The translations under genes were made by a program, and so were the position numbers. The notes beneath the pieces were generated by a model, which was not told the DNA's origin, made no database searches, and saw nothing but the letters and a program-made list of their open reading frames with translations. Shown piece after piece: positions 1 through 9,961 of a stretch of DNA of 64,000 nucleotides (position 1 is the stretch's first letter; each line of letters begins with the position of its first letter). This DNA comes from Mermis nigrescens (Eukaryota > Nematoda > Enoplea > Mermithida > Mermithidae): contig JAVLUZ010000169.1 in NCBI GenBank assembly GCA_036768485.1, forward strand, positions 846,005-910,004. Direction: 5' to 3'.

Positions 1-627
1 TTAATTGGACTTCAATGCTTGGCCTCTAGTGCATTTTACTACGTCATCAGCGATACTCATGTCACGGTATAATAATTGTTCTTTAGCATGCAAAATAACA
101 AGTTTTTTGTCGATTTTAAGACAACATCAAATAATAATTAATAATTGATCAATGATCAATAATCAAAAATCAATAATAACGATAATAATAATAATAAATA
201 TTAATAATAGTAACAATAATAATAATAATAGTAATAATAATAATAATATATATTAATAAATAAATCTTATATTTTTTAATTCTAACGATATAAACCTGTG
301 ACATTTATAAATACAAATAAATCATTATGCGAGTGTAATTATTTTTTTAATAATAAGTAAAAAGGTACGTATTTGAATATTATCATTTTTTTCGAAATGA
401 ATTTTTTAGATTTTCCAATTTTGTTTTGAAATCTCGAGTCTGTAAAATAATGAGCATTAGCTAAGATGATGAAAACAAATAGTTCTCGGATACAATTTCT
501 CAAAGCGTTTTTAAAATACGTTAATCCGTTCAAATTTCGGTATTTCAGTTTATAATAAAGGTACTCAACTCAACTGCAGAAGAAGTTCAAAACCTCTAAT
601 ATACCAACTTCATCTGCACCAGCCAAC
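1..627. other. Noncoding AT-rich DNA, no gene seen
   Basis: Apart from the trinucleotide microsatellite at 120-262, nothing recognisable is present. The last 8 bases (620-627, CAGCCAAC) are the left target duplication of the MITE that follows. Confidence 0.6.
120..262. repeat. AAT-type microsatellite
   Basis: Imperfect runs of ataata/aataat with interspersed taa units fill this interval. It is simple-sequence DNA with no coding potential. Confidence 0.8.
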
Positions 628-1017
628 AGGGCCGTATTTAAAAGCGGCGAGGGAGGAGGCGGCCGCACATCCTCTTTGCTTGAAAAAATTTTTGAAAGGT
701 GAAATCATAATGCATGGGAAAACGAAAAAATCGCATGTCTTTGTCGCAAAATCTTCAAATTTTTGTCGCTCCACGCCGGATGTGAAGTATTTATTAGAAT
801 TTTGGCCCGAACGCGACCAAAAAAATTACGCTTTTTATAATTTTCTAGCCAGACAAAAACTTAATCAAAACATGTTTGAATTTTAATATCATAATGGATA
901 GAGCATGTTGAAAAATGTCGAAAAATGCCGGTTTGCGGGCTATCCCGACGAAATTTCCGAGATATTAGACCAATTTATGTTGGGTTCCCCTTAGCCAAAT
1001 CCAGGAGACGGGCCTGC
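628..1017. mobile_element. MITE family J (hAT-like), perfect 8-bp TSD
   Basis: A 390-bp noncoding element starts AGGGCCGTATTT and ends GACGGGCCTGC, which gives short imperfect inverted ends. It is bracketed by the perfect 8-bp direct repeat CAGCCAAC at 620-627 and 1018-1025. An 8-bp TSD is characteristic of hAT transposition. The element has no transposase, so it must have been moved by an enzyme encoded elsewhere. It sits just upstream of the Harbinger transposase remnant and may interrupt that older element. The 68-codon ORF inside it is not considered a gene. Confidence 0.75.
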
Positions 1018-1081
1018 CAGCCAACAATTAATTTTCATAAGAGCAGAAATTGAGGAATAGACAAGTACTATATGTTTTTCA

Positions 1082-1447
1082 GGTATTTCTAAAGCAATCG
1101 TTTGCACCATTTTTCACGAATTTGTCGATGTCATTGTTAGACAGCTATTCCATGACGTTGTGAAATTCCCTGAAACGGCTATTGAATGTCAGTGATTGCG
1201 CAGCGAATTGTGACAAGTTGAAAAATATTGGCATGCCGTTTGTGTGCGGTGCAATAGATGGCACTTTGATTGGCATCAAGCCGCCAAAAGAGAGAGAACG
1301 ATATTTTGTTGATCGGCTCGGCAATCATACTATCAATGTCATGGCAGTTCAGTTTGCAATGCTAAAATGAAGTTTCAATTTGTTTCTGCAAATTGGCCAG
1401 GTTCTGTTAGCGACGCGCGCTTCTTGAGAAAAATATGGACTTTTTAG
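1082..1447 (+). pseudogene. PIF/Harbinger (HARBI1-like) transposase remnant
   Basis: Three overlapping frame segments together resemble the central part of a HARBI1/PIF DDE nuclease (DDE_Tnp_4). The first (from 1082) reads GISKAIVCTIF then VDVIVRQLF and KFPET, the region before the catalytic core. The second (1182-1370) contains GMPFVCGAIDGTLIGIKPP with the first catalytic Asp in GAIDG, followed by HTINVMAVQ. The third contains FVSANWPGSVSDARFL with the second catalytic Asp. Frameshifts lie near 1180 and 1345, a stop lies at 1445, and the third acidic residue and the Myb-like partner are absent. This is a dead fragment of an old DNA transposon, and the homology call rests on motif recognition. 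Confidence 0.85.
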
Positions 1448-1831
1448 GAAAGTTGAATTAGAGAACTTTCGTAATGAAGCTTTCCGCAGATCTTGCCAGC
1501 ATTCGTTACAAAAGTTTACTCGACGATTTTTCTGAATATTACGTAAATCCTGGCGATAGCGTGTCTCTTTGCACTTATTTCCACGCCGCTTCTTTGTCTT
1601 TATTCATCAATTTCGTAGAAAATGCCCCAAAAATTAACGTCTCTTCTTTCCTCAATTGCCTTTAAAAACGCTATATTTCGCGCATTTTATCGTTCGGTGG
1701 TTTTCGGCACGACATTTTCAGCGCATTTCACCAAAGACAGCGTTTTAACGATAGACGCGCGTGTGACACTCCTGATTGCTCTTATCGTACTTACCTCACG
1801 CGCAGCGTATTGAACAGATTTATGTTAATAA
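1448..1831. other. Degenerate DNA between transposase remnant and minisatellite
   Basis: Short ORFs at 1474-1665 and 1622-1813 have no recognisable motifs. The stretch may be the decayed downstream part of the Harbinger element, but no catalytic Glu context could be identified. Confidence 0.4.
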
Positions 1832-2075
1832 GACTTGGAAATTTTTATCCGAGCCCGACTTGGAAATTCCAAGTGCCAGGAAAGAGCAAAAAGACAGACA
1901 CTTGGAAACTTGGAAAATTTACCTGGAGACTTGGAGAAAAAACAACATTTTTCCAAGTCGAAAAATGCTAATGACTAGGAATTTTTATTTGAGCAAATGG
2001 ACTGACACTTGGAAATTTGGAAATTTTAAGTCTTGGAAACTTGGAACTTGGGACTTGGATTTCCAAGTGGAAATT
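1832..2075. repeat. ACTTGGAAA minisatellite
   Basis: The 9-11 bp motif (g)acttggaaa(tt) recurs about ten times with variable spacers, and several inverted copies (ttccaagt) are interspersed. The 118-codon ORF at 1776-2132 is only a translation of this repeat. Confidence 0.8.
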
Positions 2076-2087
2076 AATTGGCCCCAG

Positions 2088-2244
2088 TCGTGCTCTAAAC
2101 TGACCACAAAACTGCGTAATAAAGTAGCTTGAAGACTATTTTAGCGCTTATGCCAGTTGTTGAGGCCAAGAAGCTAAATTTTTGCCCCTTCCCTTAGATA
2201 GGCTGATCCCATTCACATCTGATCGGCCATACTGTGCGTCTGTG
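2088..2244 (+). mobile_element. MITE family A fragment inserted in GPCR exon 2
   Basis: This is the distal half of family A, recognisable by the segment with actattttagcgcttatgcc, the ggccaag...aagct block, the gatcggccatactgtgcgtc block and the terminal tctgtg. The base string GTCCGGAC at 2245-2252 fits the usual TSD position, but the opposite end is lost in the adjoining minisatellite. The insertion cuts the GPCR reading frame just after TM5. Confidence 0.7.
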
Positions 2245-2580
2245 GTCCGGACCATTCGACTAATCTTGAATATAATGGCAAAATTCAGGGACAGGGGCAC
2301 CACAAGCAAAATCATGCTCTGCAGTCCCAACCCGTAGAAAAGATGATTGAACCAAGCGAAGCGGCCCCGGAGCAGCAAAGTCGCCAGGGTCGCGAACACC
2401 GCGGCGCTCGACGTCCATAGGATCGCGGCGATTATTTTGACGCGCCGCGTCACCGATTCTTCGCCGTCCGGTCGCCGAAAGCGAATCGCGTTGAACAAAG
2501 CGAACCGAGCAACGCTGAGCGCGACGTTCAAATGAACGTTGACGAATACGCTGCTCAAGTAGCCGACTAATACGCACCGT
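2148..2580 (-). pseudogene. GPCR locus 1, exon 2 (TM3-TM5), truncated
   Basis: The minus-strand reading frame begins after a splice acceptor (ttcgcag, exon from 2580) and continues as GYLSSVFVNVHLNV (TM3), an RF...FNAIRF boundary, a TM4 segment (IIAAILWTSSAAVFATLATL) and a TM5 segment (MILLVVPLSLNFAIIF). It aligns with exon 2 of locus 4 at 43216-43813. The acceptor leaves one base to complete a phase-2 codon, matching the donor of exon 1 at 5933. After KISRMVRT the frame runs into a family A MITE, and TM6-TM7 are not found downstream. The locus therefore cannot encode a complete seven-TM receptor and is probably a pseudogene. Other divergent exons outside what I recognise cannot be excluded. 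Confidence 0.75.
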
Positions 2581-2682
2581 CTGCGAATAAGCGGTTTATG
2601 AATTCCGACGATTTGAAAAAAATTAAAATCAATTAGGCATCACGAACGTCTGATCTGCAGGGCGTTGCATAATGACTGGCAC

Positions 2683-2831
2683 AATACATGGGCAGCAGTT
2701 AAATTCTGAGGGTTCGGATGGGGTAAATCGCCAAAAATGCTACTAAAAACAAAATTCTGGAGTCTACAGTAATCAGGGGTTTAAACTCTGGGGGGTACAA
2801 CACCCTTAAATTAATTCCATGCCCATGTGTT
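2683..2831. mobile_element. MITE family I, perfect 8-bp TSD
   Basis: A 149-bp element begins AATACATGGGCAGC and ends GCCCATGTGTT, giving inverted ends with a TGGGC core. ACTGGCAC is duplicated exactly on both sides (2675-2682 and 2832-2839). A second copy lies at 23087-23241. The TSD length indicates hAT-type mobilisation. Confidence 0.8.
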
Positions 2832-2839
2832 ACTGGCAC

Positions 2840-3522
2840 TAACCCTGCAGTTATGTGCATGGATGCTGCAATAAATTGCCATCTACCGTATTGTAGAGAA
2901 TTCAATCCTACATCAGGCAGTGTCAATTAGACAATTTGTAGATCAAATTTACTATTTTTCGCACAAGCCAAAATAGAATTTGTCAGAAAATTTTGCTAAC
3001 ATTATCATTTTTAAGTGGAAAACGAGTTCGGAAGCTGCCCGAAGCTCAGGCGTCTGCATTTCATCAAAGGAAAATATGGCAGTAGACCGGGCATTAACCT
3101 AGATTTGAAACCTACCGAACTTTTAGGCGAAATAAAGATCGAGTTGAGCGTTTGATGCAAGAGGTCCCGGACATTACTCGAGGGGAACACTAAGGAAAAA
3201 TTTTGAAATAGACATGGCCGAATTCGAATTCGATACTGAACTGTTTGGAAACACTTAAAATTCCATGACAGAATGTTTTCAGCAAGTTAGAACCGCGAAT
3301 TATGGTCTAAAATATAGTTGAAAATCATCCGTTTTCGGGAATTTTTAGGGTACTTTTTGTTTAGGTCCATAAGAAGAATTTGTATCTATTATTGTGATTT
3401 GGAATATAGCTCAATGAGCTCATAAAAATTCTCTACAACGTGATATATCAACTTGTTGCGGCGCCTGCCGATTTGGTTGAAGGGTTACTGCCAATCATTA
3501 TGCAACACCCTGTACATTCGAA
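2840..3522. other. Intronic/intergenic DNA of GPCR locus 1, nothing recognised
   Basis: If GPCR locus 1 is spliced as proposed, this lies in its intron. No ORF, repeat family or motif was recognised. Confidence 0.4.
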
Positions 3523-5283
3523 CTAGTGATTTCCTGAGCACCGGCGCTGGCGCCGAAGCATCGGCGCCAGTGCTCTAGCACCGGCATCGCGCGTGTACTA
3601 AGCTGCTATCGGCGCCAGTTTCGTGGCCGAATAAAAGTCTAAAAAATTATTGAATTGATAATAAATGTTAATTTTGTATCATTAATAAAAAACGAAAAAA
3701 AACGTGGAGGCGTTTTCTAAATCAAAACTCTCTAAGAACCAATCGAAACATAGTTAACACAATTGCGGGATAAGAAGTCATCGAAAATTTTTCAAAATGC
3801 AAAATTCTTCGCTTGGATATTTTTCAACGTAAACAACAGTCTTGAACCGTTGTTGGAGCCATAGTTGGCCTGCTGCGTACAAAAGTTATTTTGAATTAGA
3901 TACTGCATTTAATTGGAATCACATCAGTTTTACAAAATTTATCAAAAAATTAGCTCAGTTAAAATAAGCACATTAGGTAATGGCATATAACTTAATAATA
4001 ATAATAATAAAATGGACATAATAAAAATCACATTAGGCAATTTTACAATTAAAATAACACATTAAAATTACAATTTTTTGCTGTAACATAATGGCATGTG
4101 CGACTCCAACACATACGATTGGAAAAAGCCGTTAGCATGAGCTACTCTTAATTGCGCTACATTTAACGCCTAAATAGAAGCGACCCAACAAAACAGACAC
4201 TTTTTGAGGGTTTACAATTCAAATGCAAAATAAATAAAAAATAGAAAAACAATAGCTTATTTGAAAGAGCAGATCAAGATCCACATATTGAATACATATA
4301 ATTTTGTTGGGTCGAGCTGCTCATAATTTTAAAATAAAACCACTAAAAACGCAATTTTTTGTGACTCTCACTTAAAACTCATAATACAGTCCAACGAGAA
4401 GTTCGAAGTTCTCTGATCAAAAATGTATTGCTTTTGCATTACTTTTCTTTTGGACTTCACTAATTAATGGAACTCAAAATGTCCGTTTCAGCGGACGGAC
4501 CACAGAATCTTACCCTATTATAAACTGTGTTATAGATATGAGTCTCTTTCTAAAGTGTGTTAATAATAAATAAATACCTAAATAGTTCGATTCAATAAAC
4601 TAACCATCTATGTGCTGAGCATACAGCATAAAAAATTGTGTTTAGAAGCATATAACTATAGTCTGTTCCACATAACTTCGTGCATAAATTCTAAGAATTT
4701 TCAACGACAGTAAGCTGATGGTTACGATAATAATATACCAGATCAATACTATAATCGCAATCTGTCAGCTTATTGTCGGAGATAGTTTTAAAATTTATGA
4801 CCGAAGTCGTGTGAAACAGACTATAAGATACCGTGCAATTAACATTTGTAACTTTAAGTCGTACATTCTATAGGCTGTCCGTTAAAACGGACATTTTTCC
4901 TCGTGTCCTACTGATGGTATTGCAACACGAAAAATCTGACACATTATTTTGATCATGGAGAATCATAATGTCATGAATTATTTGCTCTAACTCACTCTTT
5001 TATAGTAGCCCATATATAGTGGTTATAACATATACACACAGTATGATTCATTGTTATTTTGCTTAAAATTGTAATTTTTTTCTTATTTTTGATTTCTGTC
5101 GCAGAGGAGCAGTATAATTCAGAAAGAGTGAAAAAATATTTTATCAACAAAATAGTGAGCAAGATGTATCTAGTTGAAAATCAGTACAAAATGATCCTTT
5201 TCAATAATTGTAGTGCATTATATAATATCCTAATCTCGCATCGGCACCGGCACCGGTGAAAGAAGCAGCATCGGAAAATCACG
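3523..5283. mobile_element. hAT-like noncoding element with GC-rich palindromic end
   Basis: The left end reads CTAGTGATTTCC and the right end, read inwards, CGTGATTTTCC. The flanks CATTCGAA (3515-3522) and AATTCAAA (5284-5291) match at 6 of 8 positions, as expected for a decayed 8-bp TSD. Just inside the left end is a GC-rich block of GGCGCCGATGC/GCACCGGC repeats with a perfect 10-bp stem (CTGGCGCCGA/TCGGCGCCAG, 4-base loop). The right end carries a similar gcatcggcaccgg block. No transposase was found in the 1.76 kb interior, which holds another MITE at 4657-4825. Confidence 0.55.
4657..4825. mobile_element. Tc1/mariner-like MITE with long inverted repeats
   Basis: The element is almost entirely two inverted halves of about 70 bp. 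The left half begins TATAGTCTGTTCCACATAAC, and the right half read in reverse begins TATAGTCTGTTTCACACGAC. TA at each end is consistent with a TA target duplication. A diverged relative lies at 44309-44617. It is nested in the element at 3523-5283. Confidence 0.75.
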
Positions 5284-5679
5284 AATTCAAATTATAGCAA
5301 ATATGAATTTTTTGTAAAGGTCTCTTCAATCAAGAGAAAACGATAAATCTTATCAGGTCATCTTCAAAAAGCGCTTCTTTAATTGCGAATCTCATAAGTA
5401 AGCTGAACAATGTTGCAAACTTTTCATGCAGACAATTAGGCTGAATTAATCTCGGTAGACCTGTTTCGTAATGACCTAAATTCGACCAAACATTCAATTG
5501 CAGAAAAAGAGAATAAGGTTTAATGCTTATAAAAAGTAAGAAGCAGCTTCGTTTATTGTCATGGTTAATAATAATCGAAGCTTTTTTAATTTTTCGAAAT
5601 TTTTCCCTCTTGATTTCAGTCCTCACAAACCCACAAATCTTTCCCTAGGGTCATAGATAACCAAGAAAAAGACTGTAAA
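5284..5679. other. Stretch with an unassigned 98-codon minus-strand ORF
   Basis: The minus-strand ORF at 5330-5626 contains a moderately complex segment (LNVWSNLGHYETGLPRLIQP and following), but no family was recognised and no start or splice context supports it. It may be chance or a decayed exon. Confidence 0.25.
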
Positions 5680-5882
5680 TGAATAGATGAATAAATCAAA
5701 TAAATAAACAAATGAATGAATAAATAAATAAATGAAATAAATAACAAGATAAAAAATGAATAAACAAAGAATAAGTAATTAAATAAGTTAATAAGTAAAT
5801 AAATAAATAAATAAATAATAAATAGATAAATAAATGAATAAATAAATAAATAAATAGATAAATAAATAAATAAATAAATGAC
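5680..5882. repeat. AAAT/AAATG tetranucleotide microsatellite
   Basis: Long imperfect runs of aaataaat, with aatg variants, run up to the splice donor of GPCR exon 1. They are simple-sequence DNA. Confidence 0.9.
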
Positions 5883-5932
5883 GCTTAAATTGATTCGTAT
5901 GCATGTGACTTGAAGATATTTTAAACACTAAC

Positions 5933-6222
5933 TTGATAGTAATTACTGTTGCGGTTTTGGCAACTGGAATACAGTTGCAGAATGAATAAGCGCCCAATAA
6001 GGCCGAACAAAATGCACTCGATATTTCCAGATTAGTGATAAAATAGTAGCAAGCATTCCGCAAGCGTTGGTCCCGCCAAATTAATGAAGCGCAAAGGATA
6101 TTCAGTGAAAATCCAATGTAACAAAGTAAAACGTAAATGAATCCCACGGCTACCTCGATGGGTTCCTTCTCCCAGCTATAGCTGCGCTCTAGCCAAATGC
6201 CCTCTTTTGTCAAGTTAATCAT
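5933..6222 (-). CDS. GPCR locus 1, exon 1 (N-terminus, TM1-TM2)
   Basis: The exon opens with ATG at 6222 and encodes 96 codons plus two bases. A short N-terminus (MINLTKEGIWLERSYSWEKE) is followed by TM1 (AVGFIYVLLCYIGFSLNILCAS), a short loop with DQRLRNACYYF and TM2 (FITNLEISSAFCSALLGAYSF). The donor is CAA|GTTAGTG, leaving a phase-2 junction. The same donor position and phase occur in the exon 1 copies at 35788 and 48831, which supports the boundary. Exon 1 itself is open, but its partner exon 2 at 2148-2580 is truncated. The ligand is unknown. Divergent small receptors of this type are often chemosensory or peptide receptors, but that is inference. Confidence 0.75.
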
Positions 6223-6551
6223 AAAAATACGGGTCTAATTCTTAAAAACCGGAATTAACTTTCTGAAGCATGAAAGAGAACGCATAAGCATTAAAACACA
6301 TGAATTATATTAGGATCTTGCTATCTTTAGGCAGCCGGAGATGATTTCATTCATTTGATTTTATCTGACAAATTACAGATGCCGTAAAGTTTAGGAGTTA
6401 TGTAGAAGTGTAGCAGTAGTAAACTTTACTCGAAGAAAACAGATTTCTACTCATAGTTCTACACACGTGATTAAAATTTAATGCACACATCCTGACACTT
6501 GCAGCTCAATTTACTTTTGGCTTTCAAATCCTAATACTCCAATGAGCTATC
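6223..6551. promoter_or_regulatory. Upstream region of GPCR locus 1
   Basis: These bases separate the GPCR start codon from the left 417-bp direct repeat of the palindromic element. No core promoter motif is convincing, so the regulatory label rests on position only. Confidence 0.2.
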
Positions 6552-6968
6552 TATCTGCAATCGGGTACTAAAAATGGCAGCACATATGCAGAATTTCGAT
6601 AATAAGTAATGAGATACACTAATTATTACTTGACCGCCATCACCGTCGCGCGATATTAACTTTAATGTTTTTGTGAAAGGAAACTATGCTGGAAAAACTG
6701 TCTCTGCTCTTGAAATCGTTTCAAAACCTATTCCCCGAATAAAACTATGGCTTCCGGGCCGCCAAGAAAGTGAATACATGTCAATAATGAGTATCATGAG
6801 GTGCGAATGCCGAAAAACTTGAGAAATTATAATCACGGATGGCCAAAAATCATTGCAAATTACATATCCATTTCCGGACCAATGAAGGGGCGGCCGCCAC
6901 CTCCCCCGCCCTTCCCTTAGATCCATCTTTGCATTAACCTAGATTTGCGCTAGGTTAGCATTTGCGTA
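6552..6968 (+). repeat. 417-bp direct repeat, left copy
   Basis: This sequence recurs in the same orientation at 12572-12988 with one difference noticed (aacct versus aactt near the end). It begins TATCTGCAATCGGG and ends TTAGCATTTGCGTA, and near its end carries an 8-bp-stem hairpin (TAACCTAG/CTAGGTTA). It directly abuts the inverted-repeat arm. The 80-codon minus-strand ORF inside is identical in both copies only because the DNA is. Confidence 0.95.
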
Positions 6969-8472
6969 AGTAGTAAGGCGCGGTACTCTAGGCCGCAATG
7001 TTGAGAGATACCCTATCTTTCATCATTGCGGCCCGACTCGCGTTATTACAGCATATGTGTGTAATGTTACGTGTACGTAGCGCTTGATGAACTATTGGCC
7101 GGCGTAGGTCGGTGGGGGTGGGTGTATAGTGTAGCGAGCTTGCCCGTTAAAATATCAGCCGCCCGTTAGAATATAGCCCATGTATTAGCCCGCCACGGTA
7201 TAATGGGCCCGCTCCTTAAATGGATCCCGCCATGGTATAATGGCCCGCGTATTAAATGCGCCCGCCCGGTCATTGAGGTTGAGCCGGCGTGTTATTTTGT
7301 CCGCCGGTCATTCGAAGGTCATATCCAACGAAGTGAGAAGGCATAAACATTAATAAATAAAATTATGCAAATGCATATAAGCATTGTTAGAATTGCAGAG
7401 GTTGACTGTAAATAAAATTACCCAAGTTTCTGCGGAAAAGGTCATAGAATATAATGACCAATACATAAACACAATAAAGTTAAATTATATGCAGATATAT
7501 TCATTATCATATATGCATTGTTAAAAATTGTTGCAACTGACCGTGAACCAGATATAATTAGTTTCCGTTATTTTCTGATCAATCGAGGCGGAGACATAAT
7601 TTTATCGCAGAAACTGACCAGTAAAATTTAGTTCCATACAGAAACTAAGTTCTCTTCTTCGAATTCGTCTAGACGAATATTTTGCATTGATTTTTGACCA
7701 GTTTTTTTCATATTCACTTTTTTCGAATTCTTTTTGTTCGAATTTATTTCATCCAACATTAACGAAAATATTGCTTATCTTTGGTTATTTCGGTGTCGAC
7801 TTAATATTGAAAACGATTCGTTCTTTCGAAAGGTAAAAAATCAATATTATAGTAAAATATTAAACTTGTTAATTATTATTACTTTATAGCAAACAGAATA
7901 ATTTTTATACTTTTTATGTATATTTGTTAAAACTTGCTGCAACTGACCGTAAATTAATACAATCACACACGTTTCTGCAATTTTTGCATAATTTAAATAA
8001 TATTGTTAGTTTACTTTAGAATTTAGGATTAATATTATTAATTCAAAATCATATATAATGTACGACTAGTTATAATTATAGAAAATGATTTGTAAAATAA
8101 TGAACTTTTCAAATTTTTGCTCATAAAATAAAGGGTTTTATATCAATTGCATCTATCTTAAGCAAAAGCTAATTATAAATTAAGTAAAATTACGTTGCTG
8201 GTGCTATTTTCTAATCAATCGATAACCGAAAAATAAATTAATACTAAAAAATAAAATAGCACGCTCTTTTTTAGCATTTGATAGGTGTCTTATTATAGTC
8301 GATTTTTGAACATTGCTATGATCAGGCACGTAGTGGCCCTCCTATTTTGGGGGAACCAACTACAATTTTAGGGGGGGCTGGAGCTCTAAGTAAAAATTAG
8401 CACAAAATAACGTGTAAAAAGTCAATAAATTTTTTTGATTTTTTATTGAAAGTAAACATAACAAACAAAAAA

Positions 8473-8507
<35 letters not shown>

Positions 8508-9432
8508 AATAATTTTGATCTTAAAAATCTTAAGACTTTTTATGCTGCTAAATGAAATTTTTGCGTTGTAATTTGATTAGCACTGTTTGTCATTGTGTCA
8601 AAAAAGTAATTACATAATTTTTTAATGCTGTCAGCTATTGTAACTTTTACAATTTAGTTATGTACTTTTCTCAAATTCAGGATTAATAATTTTCATAACA
8701 AATGATTTCTAACTTTTAAATTATAAAATAATTATTTTTGAAAGTTTTTAAATTTATAAGTGACACCAAGATTAATACTAAAATATGGTACCATATTTTG
8801 CTTTTTTGAGCATTAATACATGTTTTACTAAAGTCAATTTATATAACGTCACTAGGTGATTCATCCATATTAAAATGTAATTGTTACTGTATCATTTATT
8901 GTTATTTGTCAATGTTTTTACTTTTAGAATTTCAATCGTAATCAAAAAACAAAATTTATTGGCTAATGATTAATTTTATGATAAATTAAAAAATTTTTTG
9001 ATTAATTTTACGTATTGAATTCTTAATTAGTAGTTCTTATAATAAATGCGCAAATTTTCAGTATTTTCATGCAAATTTATTCTTATCCTTTAATTCTAAA
9101 TTTCCATGCATTTTTTGATATTTTAAATTTATATGTTTATTCATTTCTTTATATTGCTGTCTACTTCTAGTTTATTATTCCGAGTATATGCAACAGTGTT
9201 TTTTTGCTTCATGCTATAGTAATTTTGTAACTTCATGATTTTTATTTTAGAAATGGAGCAAAAAACATTCGATGGTTTGCAAATGTTCGTCGACGAGGCG
9301 CGCGAAGTTTTGGATCAAAAAGCGCACTTTGGCGAAATTAGCGTAATTCGCAGCAAGACCCTGATAGCCCGCCAATTTTGGAGCATGACTACGGTCGAGG
9401 GTCATCGCTACATACTAGCAAATTTGTCAGCA
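6969..9432 (+). repeat. Left arm of the large inverted repeat
   Basis: From outside in, the arm holds a nested hairpin (6991-7033), a GC-rich zone with repeated CCCGCCAyGGTATAATGG blocks (7189 and 7226), three spaced copies of a GTTAAAA..TGCAACTGACCGT-type motif (about 7384, 7518 and 7924), an AT-rich body with a TA microsatellite at 8470-8510, and the 5' part of the ORF at 9235. A fragment with GGCACGTAGTGGCCCTCC at about 8325 looks like an old MITE edge. Confidence 0.95.
6991..7033. other. Subterminal nested hairpin of left arm
   Basis: A perfect 10-bp outer stem GGCCGCAATG/CATTGCGGCC encloses an inner stem AGATA/TATCT with loop CCC. It starts 22 bp inside the element end and is mirrored at 12507-12549. 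It could be a recognition structure for the enzyme that moves the element, which is inference. Confidence 0.7.
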
Positions 9433-9717
9433 GAAGATATATCCAATCTCGCTGCCGTATCGGCGGCAGTCGAGAATTATTATTGGAATTTGCTCGCAAA
9501 CATCGAGATACCAGCTAGTCTGGTCATTACCAGACTAGGTGGCGATCTCAAGACGTCAGCCAAACTGTTTTGGTCTGACGTGTCCATTGACGGAATTTTC
9601 CGTTTTATGGACGGTATTGGCTTGTATTCGACCATTTTCTCTGATGCTGGCGGCGACGACTACAGCGTTTGTGATTATGATGACGAATCATTCTACTTAG
9701 GAAACGCTGAAGCTTAA
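9235..9717 (+). CDS. Unrecognised 154-160 aa protein of the palindromic element
   Basis: The ORF reads through from MIFILEMEQKTFDGLQ to a stop at 9715-9717. The sequence before the inner ATG at 9253 is TTTTTATTTTAG, a good splice acceptor, so translation may start at MEQK (154 aa) in a final exon or at 9235 (160 aa). The protein is soluble-looking, with a helical N-terminal part (DGLQMFVDEAREVLDQ), a middle rich in small and hydrophobic residues (DISNLAAVSAAVENYYW) and an acidic C-terminus (GGDDYSVCDYDDESFY). Codon use is richer in G+C than the surroundings. AATAAA lies about 180 bases after the stop. The first 66 codons lie within the inverted repeat and the rest in the unique centre. I recognise no family and assign no function. 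Confidence 0.55.
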   Translation: MIFILEMEQKTFDGLQMFVDEAREVLDQKAHFGEISVIRSKTLIARQFWSMTTVEGHRYILANLSAEDISNLAAVSAAVENYYWNLLANIEIPASLVITRLGGDLKTSAKLFWSDVSIDGIFRFMDGIGLYSTIFSDAGGDDYSVCDYDDESFYLGNAEA

Positions 9718-9895
9718 GTACGATTATAAAACTTTAAAAATTGTCAATGTGTTAATACTAAAAAAAGTTAAATTTTTAAAATACGCAAAAAGTATAAATT
9801 TTGTTTTTAAGCGTTCAGCTTAAGTCAATTTACATTACATTGAATTAAATTTTATAGCCTTTACAGAAGTCAACTCATTTTGCATTGAGTTTTGC

Positions 9896-9901
9896 AATAA
9901 A
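9896..9901 (+). terminator. Candidate polyadenylation signal AATAAA
   Basis: AATAAA sits about 180 bases downstream of the stop of the 9235-9717 ORF, in a plausible 3' UTR. In AT-rich DNA this hexamer is common, so support is moderate. Confidence 0.4.
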
Positions 9902-9961
9902 GTTTTTACTTAATGTACGTGAAGTTGATTTATTCTTTATATCTATGAGCTTATTTTTTCA

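Noticed and set aside
680..886. 68-codon ORF
   Set aside because: It lies inside MITE J, which is noncoding.
5059..5259. 66-codon ORF with a signal-peptide-like start (MLKIVIFFLFLISVAEEQ)
   Set aside because: It ends in the GC-rich terminal repeat of a transposon and shows no cysteine pattern, homology or splice context. Hydrophobic starts are frequent by chance in AT-rich DNA.
6684..6926. 80-codon minus-strand ORF, identical at 12704-12946
   Set aside because: It lies wholly in the 417-bp direct repeat, so identity carries no information, and no motif or start context supports it.
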